Shown here: positions 1 to 11,539 of the stretch, piece by piece
Position numbering within the stretch: position 1 is the stretch's first letter
Layout of the letters: each line of letters begins with the position of its first letter
DNA from: Macquaria australasica
Taxonomy: Eukaryota > Chordata > Actinopteri > Centrarchiformes > Percichthyidae
DNA: 64,000 nucleotides
Reading direction: 5' to 3'
NCBI GenBank assembly: GCA_005408345.1
Contig: SEMN01000456.1
Span: 62,001 to 126,000, forward strand
Program-made: the position numbers and the translations under genes
The notes under the pieces: model-generated
The model's database searches: none
What the model was told of the DNA's origin: nothing
The model's input: the letters and a program-made list of their open reading frames with translations, nothing else

Positions 1-2002
1 GGGGCTGGACCACACAGTGGGTCGGGCACCTGTCTACTAATGGTTTGATGAGGTGATGGGGGTCAGACAGCCTAATTTCTGCTGCCCATAGCAAGGGGTA
101 TGGGCAAGCACTAGTCAGGATTCCATCCAAATTAATGTGTGTTTCCATCCACTACCGTTACGCGAATATCAGGAGTTCTCCAGTGAGGTACCATTAAACC
201 ACTGCAGAAGAAGAGGGCACAATGAGATGATGTAATTAAAAGATCACCAGTCAAACCTCAAACGCTGGAAAACCAAGTGGAATACGAGATGGAAATATGG
301 CATTTATATTTGTTTCATGTGTTCATTTGAGGAACGCTACAGTCGCCTCATCGGCCCAAGCATATCTGATGTTTTAATTTGCTGCTGTTTTTTGTTTCTG
401 CTGATCGGAAGTTTCAATGACAAATGAGTCACATGCTTCATGTACGTCATGATTTATTTGATAACTCCATTTCCATTGCACATTGTTGCATTTTGTTTTT
501 ATCGATACACCAACTTTTCCACCTCAGCCAAACAGAAAAACCTCTTTTTTTTTTTTTAACTTTCTGTGTTTCCTGCTCAATTTTTAATGCGCAAATTGAA
601 AATGCGCATAAAGATAAAACCAAACTTAGTCTGTCCAGACTTGTCCCTGGCACACTTTGCAAGTTCACTTCTCCAAGTCTATTGTCCATCTACTCTGCAA
701 CCACCAATTTTCAGGACGATCATGGCCTCATTAGTGGCTGGTCTAGAAAGCATGGTAATATTTGGTGACTTTGCTTGAAACAGCAGTACAGGAGAAAGAA
801 GGCACTCCAGAGGCAAAAAAGCAAAACAATCCTCTCATGTTCCAATCATTTTGGTGTGTTTGATTTTCAACTGACAAAACAGAAAAAAACTGAAGAAATC
901 TAAAGCCCTCATCAAAGCATCTGGTGACTTGGCTTGAAGCAGCAGTACTGGTGTCAGTGCTTTCTGATCCTGGAATCTTATATACTTTGTACATTTGAAA
1001 ATAGTTAATTGCAGCTCTGATTGCATGCACATTGGGGTTTTCTTTGGGACATGGGTGGCGGTGCCTTCTTGTTCAAAACTCTCTCCTGTCTTCTTCTGGT
1101 GTATCTTAAAGGCTCCCAGTACATTTATAACAGGGAGTACTGTTAGGAACACTCAAGGCCACTTTCAGAGCCTTTCCATCTAAATGAAGGTCAGTTGGTT
1201 TGCCCTAAAGTAAGCAATGTAACCTTCCTCTCTATATGGAGAGAAAGTAAGAAAGCAAATGAAACAAAAATGTTGACAGGACATTTTTTTCTTTTCATAG
1301 CACAATGTGATTATGTGAAATGATGCATTTTTCCCATTAATTTCAGTCTCATATGGATTTGTATATACACCACGAGTAAACAAGACCATTGTTACAAAAA
1401 GCAGTTAAATTATGTCCATTGATTTGTGCCATGAACACAAATTAAACTAATGTAATTAAACTTGTGCTGAATGGTCTATGCAAGTATTAAGTATGTAAAC
1501 AACCTGCATTTGTGGTTTTATTCATATTGAAAAGATGTTTAGGACCAACATGCCTGCTTTGAGATTGCAGACTTGTGTGTGAACCAATGTCTGACACTAT
1601 TAGATGGACAAATAGTTATTTGTTCTTCATCTGTGTGTAATTGAAAAGTGCAACATTAGAACAGATTATGGCAGATAGATGATGGCAAGTCCTTGGTTGG
1701 CATAATGAATATTGAAGTCCAACATTAATTGGAGTTGTACGATATCAGAGTAAGAGTGAGGCTTATTGATATTTATGAAGCAAATGGAATAGTTGTTGAA
1801 GTCTTTGTCCATAGTTAAGATAGATAATTGAGATTAAAGTGTAAAAGCTCTTCTGTGTCTTTGTGTATAGACAAGGTTCTCTCAGTTGTACTAGTATACA
1901 CGTTACTGTTTTAAGTGCACATGCTGTATGTAAAACTCTGTCAGAGTCAGAAAGGTTGGAATATCTTTCCTTTTTCTCTCAGTCTTCCAGTTTTCTACTT
2001 TG
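1..2002. other. Non-coding DNA, no gene seen
   Basis: AT-rich sequence with only short chance frames (under 115 codons) that lack recognisable motifs or codon structure. It holds a T-run near 545-558 and one short direct repeat (761-793 and 921-953), listed separately. Confidence 0.6.
761..953. repeat. Short direct repeat pair
   Basis: About 33 bp at 761-793 recurs at 921-953, both reading GGTGACTT.GCTTGAA.CAGCAGTAC, about 160 bp apart with a few mismatches. The DNA between them is not alike. Origin is unknown; a local duplication is possible. Confidence 0.5.
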
Positions 2003-2129
2003 GATAATCTCTGCTCTCTCTCTGTCTCTCTCTCCAGCCCTTACCATTACCCACCCCTCCTCTCCCTCCAGTTGTGTCATCTTGTCCGTACCCCACCTAT
2101 CTGTTCGGCTACATCTCCAAGATGCTGTA

Positions 2130-2480
2130 ATTTCCTTGGCCCGGCTTGATGTTTATTGTGAGGCTGAAATTGAAAATGGCCTGTAATGGAGCGAGCCTCG
2201 CAGCCCCGGGACCAATTCACAATCTAAATGACTTGCTCCTTTTCAATGGCATCGACTGGAGGGCTCTTTGTGCAGCCTCGTACCTAATCAACCTCCGGTG
2301 TGACCCCCAGCTCTCGGGGGCCGCTGTCGGATAAATGATAAAATCATTGGTTCAAACAATTATTCGACCTGAAATGGCTGGCCATTTTATTCTGAAAATT
2401 AAAGAATGTGAAATTAATTTCTTTCTGCGCCGTGTTGTAGCAGCGCCACTTATGGCTGAACTCTGCCCCCTAAACTCTTG
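2130..2480. promoter_or_regulatory. Candidate conserved non-coding element
   Basis: This block has balanced base composition, no simple repeats and many homeodomain-like cores, for example ATGATAAAATCAT near 2334, AACAATTA near 2357 and AAATTAATTT near 2411. It stands out from the simple-sequence DNA around it. Conservation cannot be tested from one sequence, so the enhancer call is inference. Confidence 0.3.
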
Positions 2481-2599
2481 ATTTCATATGAAAGAATGCT
2501 TTTACTTTATCTAGTTTCTCTCTTTTAGCTTTTTTCTTTTCATGTCCCCATTCTGCGTGCGTTGTTGCAAATAGCTTCCCAGGTGTCAGAGTAGCAAGG

Positions 2600-2706
2600 C
2601 TTCAGCTATGTGCTTGTCTTTCTGTCCCTCTGTCTGCCTGTCTGTCAAACTTTCTTTTTATCTCTCTGCTAACCCATCTGTCTGCCTGCCTGTCTGTCTG
2701 CATGTT
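2600..2706. repeat. CTGT/CTGC-rich low-complexity tract
   Basis: Irregular repeats of CTGTCTGC and CTGCCTGT with interruptions make a degenerate tetranucleotide microsatellite. Confidence 0.7.
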
Positions 2707-2902
2707 TGGGGCTAGTAGCTATGCTTAATACAAAATTATTATGTCACATAAAATGGATTAAAAATACGAATAAGAATAAATGAAATGTATTCAAATAATT
2801 GTTTCATTATATTGTTGACTAGGACCAATACAGCCACAGTGAGGTATTTAAAGCTATTATTAAGCATGAACTTACAAAATACTGTGCTGCTTTTTAATAA
2901 CT

Positions 2903-3057
2903 TCCAGGTTAGTGCTGCTTATACGCTCAGAGGGATTAAATTTAGTAGTACTGCTCATTGAACCAACAACTTTTAATCTGCTCATCAGTCCAAAACACCT
3001 GCCTTTGTAGGCTGTTGTTATGTACCTCTACCTCTTGGGGGTACTCTGTCAGGGTCC
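2903..3057 (-). repeat. Decayed SINE-like repeat, copy A
   Basis: Aligns by eye with 3136-3372. Shared blocks include GGGATTAAA, TTGAACCAACAAC and TGTACCTC.nCCTC. On the minus strand the GTTGGTTCAA block resembles the B box of a tRNA-derived SINE. Copy A is uninterrupted. Family assignment is inference. Confidence 0.45.
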
Positions 3058-3135
3058 AGTTTTGCTGAAGACATCTACCATCCCTCAAAAAGGAAGAAGA
3101 ATAGAACAAAATAGTTTCCTCTTTTTCTATATTGT

Positions 3136-3372
3136 ACAGGTTGGGGCTGCCAGTGCGCTCACTGGGATTAAAACCTGCCATTTGAACCAACAACCTTTTC
3201 AACTTAACTTTATTGTCCTTGAGGGGAAATTTGTCTCGCAGCCATGTGAAACTTTGAACACACAACGACTTAAACAAGATACATAAAACATACAATAAAA
3301 ATACGTATAAACAAACGATAAAACTGGGGGCTTTAGGTTGTTGTTTGGTACCTCAGCCTCTGACAGAGTCCC
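3136..3372 (-). repeat. Decayed SINE-like repeat, copy B, interrupted
   Basis: A second copy of the 2903-3057 sequence, split by about 125 bp (3201-3326) that looks like a LINE 3' end. Similarity to copy A stops after CCTTTTCAA and resumes at GGCTTTAGGTTGTTGTTTGGTACC. About 25 bp present in copy A is missing at the junction. Confidence 0.45.
3201..3326 (-). mobile_element. LINE 3'-end fragment (minus strand)
   Basis: On the minus strand this reads AAATTTCCCC, a few bases, GGACAATAAAG: the same arrangement as the 3' end of the LINE at 59823-60697. It has no coding part, so it is a heavily 5'-truncated copy. It lies inside SINE-like copy B and therefore inserted later. Confidence 0.5.
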
Positions 3373-3914
3373 CCCAAGAGACTTTTTGGAATCAAGAAAG
3401 ACCTGAAATCAGGAGATAGTTATCACCATCAGTGGACTTGCCCAAATGTACCATTGAGGCAGTCTGTTCGTCCATTCTCTGATTCGGCTTTGTCAAAATT
3501 CTCCATAATCTTTCCCATCATTTTGGAATGGCTTTCAGTTTTACGTTTCTCCCTAAAAACAGAATTACAAGAGGTAATAGGACAATAACTCCGTTATGAA
3601 CTGGGACACCACTCATGACTTGTACACTTCATCAGAAGCCGAATAGAAACCAAGTTTAAAGGCTCATGTTCAGGAATGGAGAACCTTAATTTTAACTTTT
3701 CTTTTGTTTAATGGTGGATTGCGCCCAGTTAAATGCTCTATTCTCGTATTTCTTCCCATGATACCAATTGTGATCCTGAAAACTCTCCTGTTGGAGGGAG
3801 AAGAGAAGTGTCACTATTGAGAGAGAAGTTATAATTTGGGACACAACAACATTTCACTTCATGAGGTTAACAAAGGTCAGGGATGAGGGTGTTTTATCCC
3901 TGTGTTTGCCTGGA
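3373..3914. other. Non-coding DNA, nothing recognised
   Basis: Unique-looking sequence without long frames, microsatellites or repeat motifs that I recognise. Confidence 0.5.
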
Positions 3915-4008
3915 GATTCATCCAGGGTGTTTTCCCTTCCTCTTTCCCAGTGCATGCTGGAATAGTGACCCCGAACAGGGTAAGCGAGTCTCAAAAATGG
4001 ATGGATTA
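3915..4008 (+). repeat. Fish dispersed-repeat tail ending in GATG units
   Basis: The pattern GTGCATGCTGGAATAG, GACCCCGAACAGGGTAAGCG, then AAAATGGATGGAT resembles a very common fish repeat whose 3' end carries GATG units, as RTE/Rex3-type LINEs are described to do. Only the tail is here and it has diverged. Confidence 0.4.
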
Positions 4009-4100
4009 TTGATCGGCTGCCCGTGTGCAGCTCAACTCTGATGAGCCCTGCTGTTCACTTGTGTCCGTCAAACACCACTTGATTACTGGCTGTGTATTTA

Positions 4101-4138
4101 TCATCATCATCGTTGTCATCATCATTATCATTATCAGT
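4101..4138. repeat. Imperfect CAT/ATC trinucleotide repeat
   Basis: A short run of CATCATCAT, TCATCATCATTATCATTATC type. Confidence 0.7.
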
Positions 4139-4189
4139 CTGCACCCCTCTCTTAAGTCTGAGACAATGGGCTCTCCTAAAAGGCTCTTA

Positions 4190-4510
4190 TTGAACTGGAG
4201 CTCACTAGCCTTCGCAGCCTCAGCCCGGTCCTAGTCCTCCTCAGCAGCCTGCAGTGTGGCTAGGTAATTACCCGGGGATTGATTCCCCTAACAGAGACCA
4301 TTTCTTCACCTCCTGCAGAATCACTAAGAGGCTTATAATAAGCCCTGCTCACCTCCATAGCTTCCTAGCTAATGTCTTGGCGAGCCAGAGCCTCTATTGA
4401 CTTGTTGATAGAGATGCTGGAGCTGTACTAAAGGCAGCAGAGCGAGGGGAGGAGACTCTCTCTTCACTGTAGAGACTTGATTATTAAAAGGCCGCCCAGT
4501 TCTGTTTTCA
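4190..4510. promoter_or_regulatory. Candidate conserved non-coding element
   Basis: Complex sequence free of simple repeats, with GGTAATTACC at 4264, GGATTGATTCCCC and a perfect inverted repeat GGCTTAT-A-ATAAGCC at 4330-4344. These look like paired homeodomain or nuclear-factor sites. Function is inferred only; a cross-species alignment would decide. Confidence 0.3.
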
Positions 4511-5105
4511 TGACACCTAAGATAATATATATATGTGCCATGGAGATTTCTCTCAGAGACATCAATGGAAGGTTTTTCTGGACTTAAAACAATCCTGGAC
4601 CTTTGCCCTGTGGCTCAGAATTAACTTATGATGTTGGTGACTTGGAGGAGGCTGTGGGACAGTGGTGGGAAATTATTCTGTTTTTTGCATTCAAAATGGC
4701 AACTAAACTAAAAAAAAGGTTTGAATCGTGTTGTTTGTAAAGTTTCAGGGTATCAGAAGTCAGTCAGGTGACCAGAAAAGACCAGAAAATTTGGCTCAAA
4801 TTATGCTCCTTTAAACAAAACCGCCTTCATGGCTTTGCTAATTATCATTCTGAGGACGCAGCAATTTGTTACTTCCAATCTGCCAGTCAGCAGCAGGGCA
4901 TGAAGAGGGCCGAGAGCCAGAGAGAACAGAGCCTTTCATTCATTCAGTGGAAGCAGGAGCCACTAACAGAGGAGAGAGTGTATGTGTGTCACTGTGTGTG
5001 TGTGTGTGTGTGTGTCCACTAGAGATAAAGCTATCTTCTTGTACATCTCCATTATTCATATCACTCAGTAGTTAGTCATTCAACCATTGTAACACCTGGA
5101 GTTAA
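4511..5105. other. Non-coding DNA with a short TG array
   Basis: No gene seen. A (TG)n run lies at 4998-5014. Confidence 0.5.
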
Positions 5106-5486
5106 AGACTGCAACCAACGCTTTTCTCAATTAATGGATGAATTGGTCTATAAACTGCCAGAAAATAGTGAAAAATGTCCATCACAGTTTCCTAAAGCCC
5201 AAGTTGAAGTCTTCAGATTGCTTGTTTTTCTTTGAACAACAGTCCAAACCCCAAATATATTCAGTTTACTATCACATAGTCACACAGTCTTATGTACTAT
5301 AGTACATATTCACATTTGGAACCAAAATGCAAGCTGGAAGGAATGAATGTTGTGAACCAGTGAATGTTTGGCACTTTTGCTTAAAATAACTGAACTGAAC
5401 AATTATCCCATTATCAAAATTCTTGCCGGGTTCATTTTCTGTTGATCGACTAATCAATGAATTGACTAATTGTTTTAGTTGTGCTG
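5106..5486. mobile_element. Dispersed repeat, probable decayed MITE
   Basis: Starts with ACTGCAACCAACG and contains GAAAATAGTGAAAAATG, CCCAAGTTGAAGTCTTCA and CAGTCCAAACCCCAAATATA. It ends with GTTGATCGACTAATCAATGA, GACTAATTGTTTTAG. I recall this order of blocks from a common percomorph repeat with GCAACNA-type ends. The outer ends are only loosely inverted and I found no clear target duplication. Confidence 0.45.
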
Positions 5487-6851
5487 AAGTTACTGTGGCC
5501 TTAGACTAGAACAAGCCAACTCAGGCCAACCGAGGCCAAACCTCAAGCAAGGCCCAGACACTTAAAACAGGCCACCATTTCTTTCCCCGGCAGGTCAGCT
5601 GTACACTGTCTATTTATCGTAATACAAATCCAACATTCTTATCAATGCTTGTAGATTATAATCCTTAAGCATTATGAATGACATACCATAGAAACCTTAA
5701 TTATCTAACAAAATGCAGCTTCTTGTTATCTTTTTAGCTTCTCCTACAAGCAAATCTGCGTCAACATGTGCATCATTAATGTACGTTTAAATTTAAAAAA
5801 TCGATATTGGGTACAAACATTCATGGTTCCTGGGTCATTCAGGAAGTCAAATGTCCTTGTACAGAATTTTATTGTAATTGTGATTAAAAATATGAATGAA
5901 AAGTAACAAACATCGATGTGCTAAAGAGCTGCAATAGTATGGAAGGACAATATAAACTCTATGGATTTGACTTTCTTTCTTCTGTTCCCTTCTAAGAAGA
6001 GCAGAGCATGCGCTGACCTGCATTTCTTTTTTTATTACATCGACAAACACCTGAACTACTACTGTCCCCATGAAAATGAACAACTCTTTCATTTAATTCC
6101 TCACTCTTAGATTGCTAAATGTAAATGTTGGAGCGCATCCATACAAGCTCTTCTCTTTTCAACTGTGTGTTTTCGTTGCTGCATTTGCTGCTCTGCCGTC
6201 TCCTGAAAAGGTAAACACTTTTTTGCCAACGTGCCCAATTTTGTGGACACAGTGCAAACTGCTGACTGTCAGTTTGTTTGTGCATGTGTTGTGATGAATA
6301 TGACTGAGCACAAGCATGGTCTCCCACAGAAAAAAAACTGCAATAGTAGTTTTCAATTGGAGTGGACTCGCATTTTCATGAGAATTTCTCTCACTACTGA
6401 AAAGTCTGCATTAACCTTTTGTGGAAGCTTTAAGTGATAACATTTGGCGAGAAAGTAGTCGACTATAATTAGTCGTTGAAGTCTCTCAGACATCCTCACT
6501 CTCTGTCCCCTCCCTCCCTGTTTTTTTGGTCGCTGTTTCTCACACGTCCCACCTTCCCAACTGGGACAAACATTTCCCTAATGAGGGGGTCGGTTGGGAA
6601 AGCTGTGGGGAGTGGAGCGTGGATGTGACCTCTGGCATAGTTGGACACTTATTATTCATGGGACGGGGCCCTGTGTGTGAAAATATGGGTGCGTGCGTGT
6701 GTGTGAGTGTTTGTACCCTGAGTAAAAATCTTGCTGTAATGCTGCATTTAGTGTGTGACACACTGGAGTCATATAATCACATTTAGGTTTTTTGATGTTT
6801 GGATGCAGGAGTGCTACTCAGCTGTTTTTTGAGAGGGTTGAAACTGGCAGG

Positions 6852-6852
<1 letters not shown>
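5487..6852. other. Non-coding DNA, no gene seen
   Basis: Short frames on both strands around 5847-6786 have no motif, splice context or codon bias. A GTGTGTGAGTGT tract lies near 6689. Confidence 0.5.
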
Positions 6853-6884
<32 letters not shown>

Positions 6885-6912
6885 GGGGAGTGGGTGGGGG
6901 GGTGGGGGGGGC
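6853..6912. repeat. (TG)n array followed by a G-quadruplex-type tract
   Basis: About 15 TG units (6853-6883) run directly into four G-runs separated by short loops (6885-6911): GGGG-AGT-GGG-T-GGGGGG-T-GGGGGGGG. The second part satisfies the usual G-quadruplex pattern. Confidence 0.85.
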
Positions 6913-8637
6913 AGTTTCTAAGGCATCTCTGTCTCTCTCTCTGACTGAAGCACATTGTTCCAGATCAAGGGATGGGAATGGGGCCTTTGGCAGCATGGGA
7001 AACACACACACACACACTAAAGACACACACATATACAGTATGAACAAGAGGAGCGACTCATCATGACACAACCCCGCGTCTATTAATAGTGTGACAGTTC
7101 AGTCAGCACCAGTGTTTCTAGAAAACACAGATTTCCTGACTCACACTCCCTCTCTGCTCCACAGTCTGCTGTGAAACTGTAAATGTGTGATGGCTCGAGA
7201 GCAGTCGGGTGGATCACAAAGCCTTCATCTCCTCTCTTCCTCTCCTCTATTCCTACCTCCAACTCCTCTCCTACGACTCAGACATCACGGAGGAGATGAG
7301 GGCAGGCACTGAGGAGGAGAGAGGGGAAGTTGTGGCAACTTACACAGCCCAAGATCACGATACAATTAATTTTCACTTTATGTTTTTATAGATTTTCAAT
7401 TGAATGTTACAGCTAATGTTGCAGTTATAATTCAGAATTGATCTTAATTTGAAAATGTATATGAAGTATATGTTTAAACCAAACTGCACAGTAAGAAAAA
7501 TGTGTATGTATATCCAGACCAAACTATGTAAAGATTGAACTTAACTGTTGACATTAATGAGCAACATTAGTTAGAGAATAGTAGGGATTGTAATTGTAAT
7601 GTAGTTATCATGATACACAGAGTAAGTGCAAACTATGTTGTTTTGGAACTGGTGCCATAGCAATGAAACAAAACCCAGAATTCTTAGTAAGATTGATCTA
7701 CTGTTTATTTTAAGACAAGGAGGTGAGGACTTGAGCTGTTTTAAATCATGAGAGTAATTAAACAAAACGCAATGAGCGATGGTTTAAAGTTAATTCGTGA
7801 CCTTTAAAACAACAGTTGAGAAAACTTTCAAAATTTGTTCTTGTCAACAGTGAGCTGTAAACCTCAGCTTTAAAGCCAACATGAACAAAAAGTCCTTAAA
7901 GTGCTCAGAAAAAATTAAAGTATGAACAAATCCATGGGCAAACTGATAAAGATCATGTGATATGGTCGAAAGCTCCTTGGACCTTGAAGTGAGATTCTCT
8001 TTTCAAATGGTAAGCAATTAAACAAAACCCAGAATCCCTAGTGTCCCTAGTGGGACAGGACATCATACTGTGTATGTATGGTTTTATGTTTATTAGCATT
8101 CTACAGCAACAGTCAGAACCTGTGTTCAATGAAGTGTTGTATTGACTCCACAGCCATCACCCTTGCATTAATTCGGCAGACCCTTTTGTTCAAAGCAACT
8201 TAGAATTAGTCCATTCAACCTCAAGAAGAACAAAAGCTAGATGTTATTTTTAAATTATTATATTTTTAAATAAAGAAATGAGATGAAAGTAGGTATTTCG
8301 GCTGTGTATGAAAACCCCGTCATTCCCTCTGTCATTATTCTCTACCTAATGAACACTCAATAGGTCACTCAATATTCAATAGTAAATTGGAATTTCGGAC
8401 TTATGAAACATCAACATTTTGTGCCATCACTGGCAGGTGCAGTGTTGCTATGGACACCACAATCCTTACAGGGCACTATACATAGTTTTAGGCACTATAG
8501 AGATTTTTAGGCACAATATAGACTTTAGTTGCACTATGTGGACTTCTAAAACCAAATCACACCCATAAGCTGAGCTTGCCAGATGCCTCGTCTCACCATC
8601 TGAAATAACTGTCAAAAAATAACAGGTGGAGTTGGGG

Positions 8638-8641
<4 letters not shown>
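6913..8641. other. Non-coding DNA with a possible repeat scrap
   Basis: No gene. Around 8172-8205 the text CGGCAGACCCTTTTG, CAAAGCAACTTA resembles the common fish block GCAGACGCTTTTATCCAAAGCGACTTA (a second example lies at 41812-41866). AC-rich patches occur at 7002-7030. Confidence 0.45.
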
Positions 8642-8682
<41 letters not shown>

Positions 8683-8793
8683 AGCCATGGGACAGAGTAG
8701 TGGTTTCGGCCTCCCACCTTGTCACATGGTTGAGGACGGGTCAGCTGTGGGTGGCCTGTGTAAAGGTCAGCTGGCTTAGCAAGCAACCAGGAG

Positions 8794-8848
<55 letters not shown>

Positions 8849-8859
8849 ATCAGACCATT

Positions 8860-8914
<55 letters not shown>

Positions 8915-9009
8915 CAGACCTTGGGACACAGTGCTTCCTTTCTCCTCCTGAAGCTGCAGTGTCTTCTGGGTAATGGCTGACTCAACTCAGTGTTTCCCAG
9001 ACACCGTTG

Positions 9010-9041
<32 letters not shown>
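8642..9041. repeat. Cluster of four TG/AC microsatellites
   Basis: (TG)n at 8642-8681, 8797-8845 and 8865-8913, and (AC)n at 9014-9041. The spacers are unlike one another except for short edges, so separate expansion is more likely than tandem duplication. Confidence 0.9.
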
Positions 9042-9286
9042 TTCCCCTTCCAGTAAAACCTTCTCCCACAACTACCACGACGACCACCGTCATGGAAGAA
9101 CATTCAGCGTTACCATGGCGATTTCTCTGTTTTAATGGCAGCCCCCGCTGACCTGTGACATCATCAGGGGAACTGACAGTTGATTGGCGCTCCGGTAACC
9201 ATGACGCATGATGAGCAGGGGCGGCCGTTAACTAGTAGGGGCAGGGCCAGGTCAGTGAGTGTGGGAATGACAGGAAGTTAAAGCAG

Positions 9287-9328
9287 GAAGAAGAAGAAGA
9301 AGAAGAAGAAGAAGAAGAAGAAGAAGAG
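9287..9328. repeat. (GAA)14 trinucleotide repeat
   Basis: An uninterrupted GAA array. GAA:TTC tracts of this kind can form triplex DNA. No gene surrounds it. Confidence 0.95.
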
Positions 9329-10624
9329 CTGCTGGTGAAGAAGAAACAAACAAAACAAGGCCTTGTTAAAAATGAGAAAAGTAAGAATTAATTTACAACA
9401 CAAACCATAATAGGCTGTGATGTTCACACAGCTGGTCGGTTAAAAAAACATTATAGTGGTTTTAAATTCACTGTTAATCATAAGCTTATTGGTTTGTTCT
9501 ATTTGAATCGGTGCTAATTAGATTAATAGTGAAATGTTAATACGCTGAGCATTACAGTCTTTAAACAGCTACTAAACAAAGTGGTTGCTAAAATGATACA
9601 GACATTAAGTGGCTGTATGGATGGTTTGATAGCTACTATATTCAAATTTTTAATTAGGCGTAGTTTTATGTTACAGCAGCTTTGAGGAGCATAAGTATTA
9701 TTTTCACATGGATGAATACGTTTTGTAATCTAGTGCAAGAAATAAGAATCAAATCAAAGAAACAAAGAAATCAAAGAATCAAAGAAACAAAGAATCTCGA
9801 TGCACAGATTAATACCTTCCCTCCCTGTTTTTCATTGTTAACTACTGTCTACATATTTTTTCAAACCAGTCCTGGATTTTGTTGCACTGAAACTTCTTCC
9901 TGTCTGTGTCCGAACTGGTCAGCTAAAGCAGCCAGTCATTTCAATCATTTCGGAAGAAAGTGCTTGGCGCTCACGTGATGTTGCAGAGAATAGAGGTAAT
10001 AAGAGAGGTAGAAATGTACACTTTACATGAGGGTAAAGAGCCAAGATGCACCTTCAGTGCGGTTTAATATTTCTGGACAGCTGTGAGAAGGTTCAGAGCT
10101 GTGCTTTAGTGGGTTAACAGTTTTTTTTCTTCTGTGCTGCAATAAAATGAACCTGCGCCTTCCTGTAAGCTGAGTGCAGCATTCAGGCACTCTGAGGCAG
10201 ACCTGAGTTCCCACACATCCTGGTTTCTAGTCATGGAAAAGTCCTGAACGATGCCAAATAATGCAACATGGATTATGATGGAAAATGATGAGCAATGATG
10301 TGCAACACATTTATGATGAGGCTGTTTTATTAATTGTCACGAGTGCCCTAAATTCATTTTGTTTGATCGCTGCAACAGCTGACAACTGATATTTTGGGTC
10401 TCTGAGTTAAAATTGGTATTGTATGTGCAGCAGTGATGATGAGTTCTGAGTCTTGAATGTATCTTCATCACCTTCGTTTTCATCATCTTCACCCCCGAAC
10501 CTGATCAACATGGCTGAGCCTTCTTCTCTCCGAGTCTGTTTGTCTGACTCTGTCTCCCTGGCCGTGTTGATGGCGACAGGAGACAGTGGCGTGCTGGCAG
10601 GTGCATGCCACCAAATTACCATCT

Positions 10625-10625
<1 letters not shown>
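9329..10625. other. Non-coding DNA with an A-rich repeat
   Basis: At 9748-9797 the unit ATCAAAGAAACAAAGAA is tandemly duplicated with small changes. Otherwise nothing was recognised. Confidence 0.5.
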
Positions 10626-10675
<50 letters not shown>

Positions 10676-10807
10676 GCAGGCCTCTCCTGTGCTGAGAAGG
10701 CTGCCATTATCATATCAAAGCGTCTCTCACAGAGATGTGGCAGCGCTTCAATTTAAGCAATTAATGCAGAGAGAGACTCTGTCACACAGCCCAGCAGCCC
10801 CCCAACC

Positions 10808-10842
<35 letters not shown>

Positions 10843-10883
10843 ACCCCTCACCCTCCAACCAACCACACACACACACACACACA
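10626..10883. repeat. Three CA arrays with C-runs between
   Basis: (CA)n at 10626-10673, 10810-10841 and 10864-10883. The second is flanked on both sides by C-runs (CCCCCCAACCCCC and CCCACCCCTCACCC), so the minus strand has quadruplex-type G-runs. Confidence 0.9.
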
Positions 10884-11539
10884 TACAGACAAATACACGT
10901 ACAGGGCTCTCTTGTGGCACTCTGAGACAAACAAAGGTGTTGGGAAGCGAGGATCCATATTCTCAAGGCCATCGTGCTGTTTTTCTCTCTCTCAGTCCTG
11001 TCCCCCTCCACCACGCTCCCCCCCATTCTGCCTTAAAATGAAGCCGCTCTTATTCACACTCTGTTCCAGGTCTTTCCTCAGTTTATCCACCTGAAATGGT
11101 AAAACATGTTTGCTATTACTTATGCTTGATTTCAGCAGGTGCTTTATGCTGAGATTTTCTTGGATAGTTGGTCATAATAGCTTGGGAATATGAATAATAA
11201 CTGTTATTATATATTATTATTATAATATCTGGTCCTGTTCTAGAGCTTGATACACCTGCATGGGTTCAGCAGGTAACTCTGGACAACAGTGGTTTTCCAC
11301 TATAAAATAAATGATGGAGGACTGAGAGATTTTTCTGCTGCGTAATAATGTTGACCTCCTCACTTTGATCTGGAGTCTAGCAGGTGCGACTGCGCTTACA
11401 TGACCCTAAACAACCTGCATACTGTTGGGTTTCTGTAGTAGCTGCATTTATTCAGTATCATGTAAATAAGAAACTTGATTTCTATAATTCAGGTAAAGGA
11501 TTGAGTCAAACCTGGTTCTGCATTAAAAACCATCAGCCC
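10884..11539. other. Non-coding DNA, nothing recognised
   Basis: Includes an imperfect TTAT/ATA patch at 11206-11228. No gene or known repeat seen. Confidence 0.5.

Noticed and set aside
8642..9041. CRISPR-like array of repeats and spacers
   Set aside because: The repeats are plain TG microsatellites of unequal length in a vertebrate genome.
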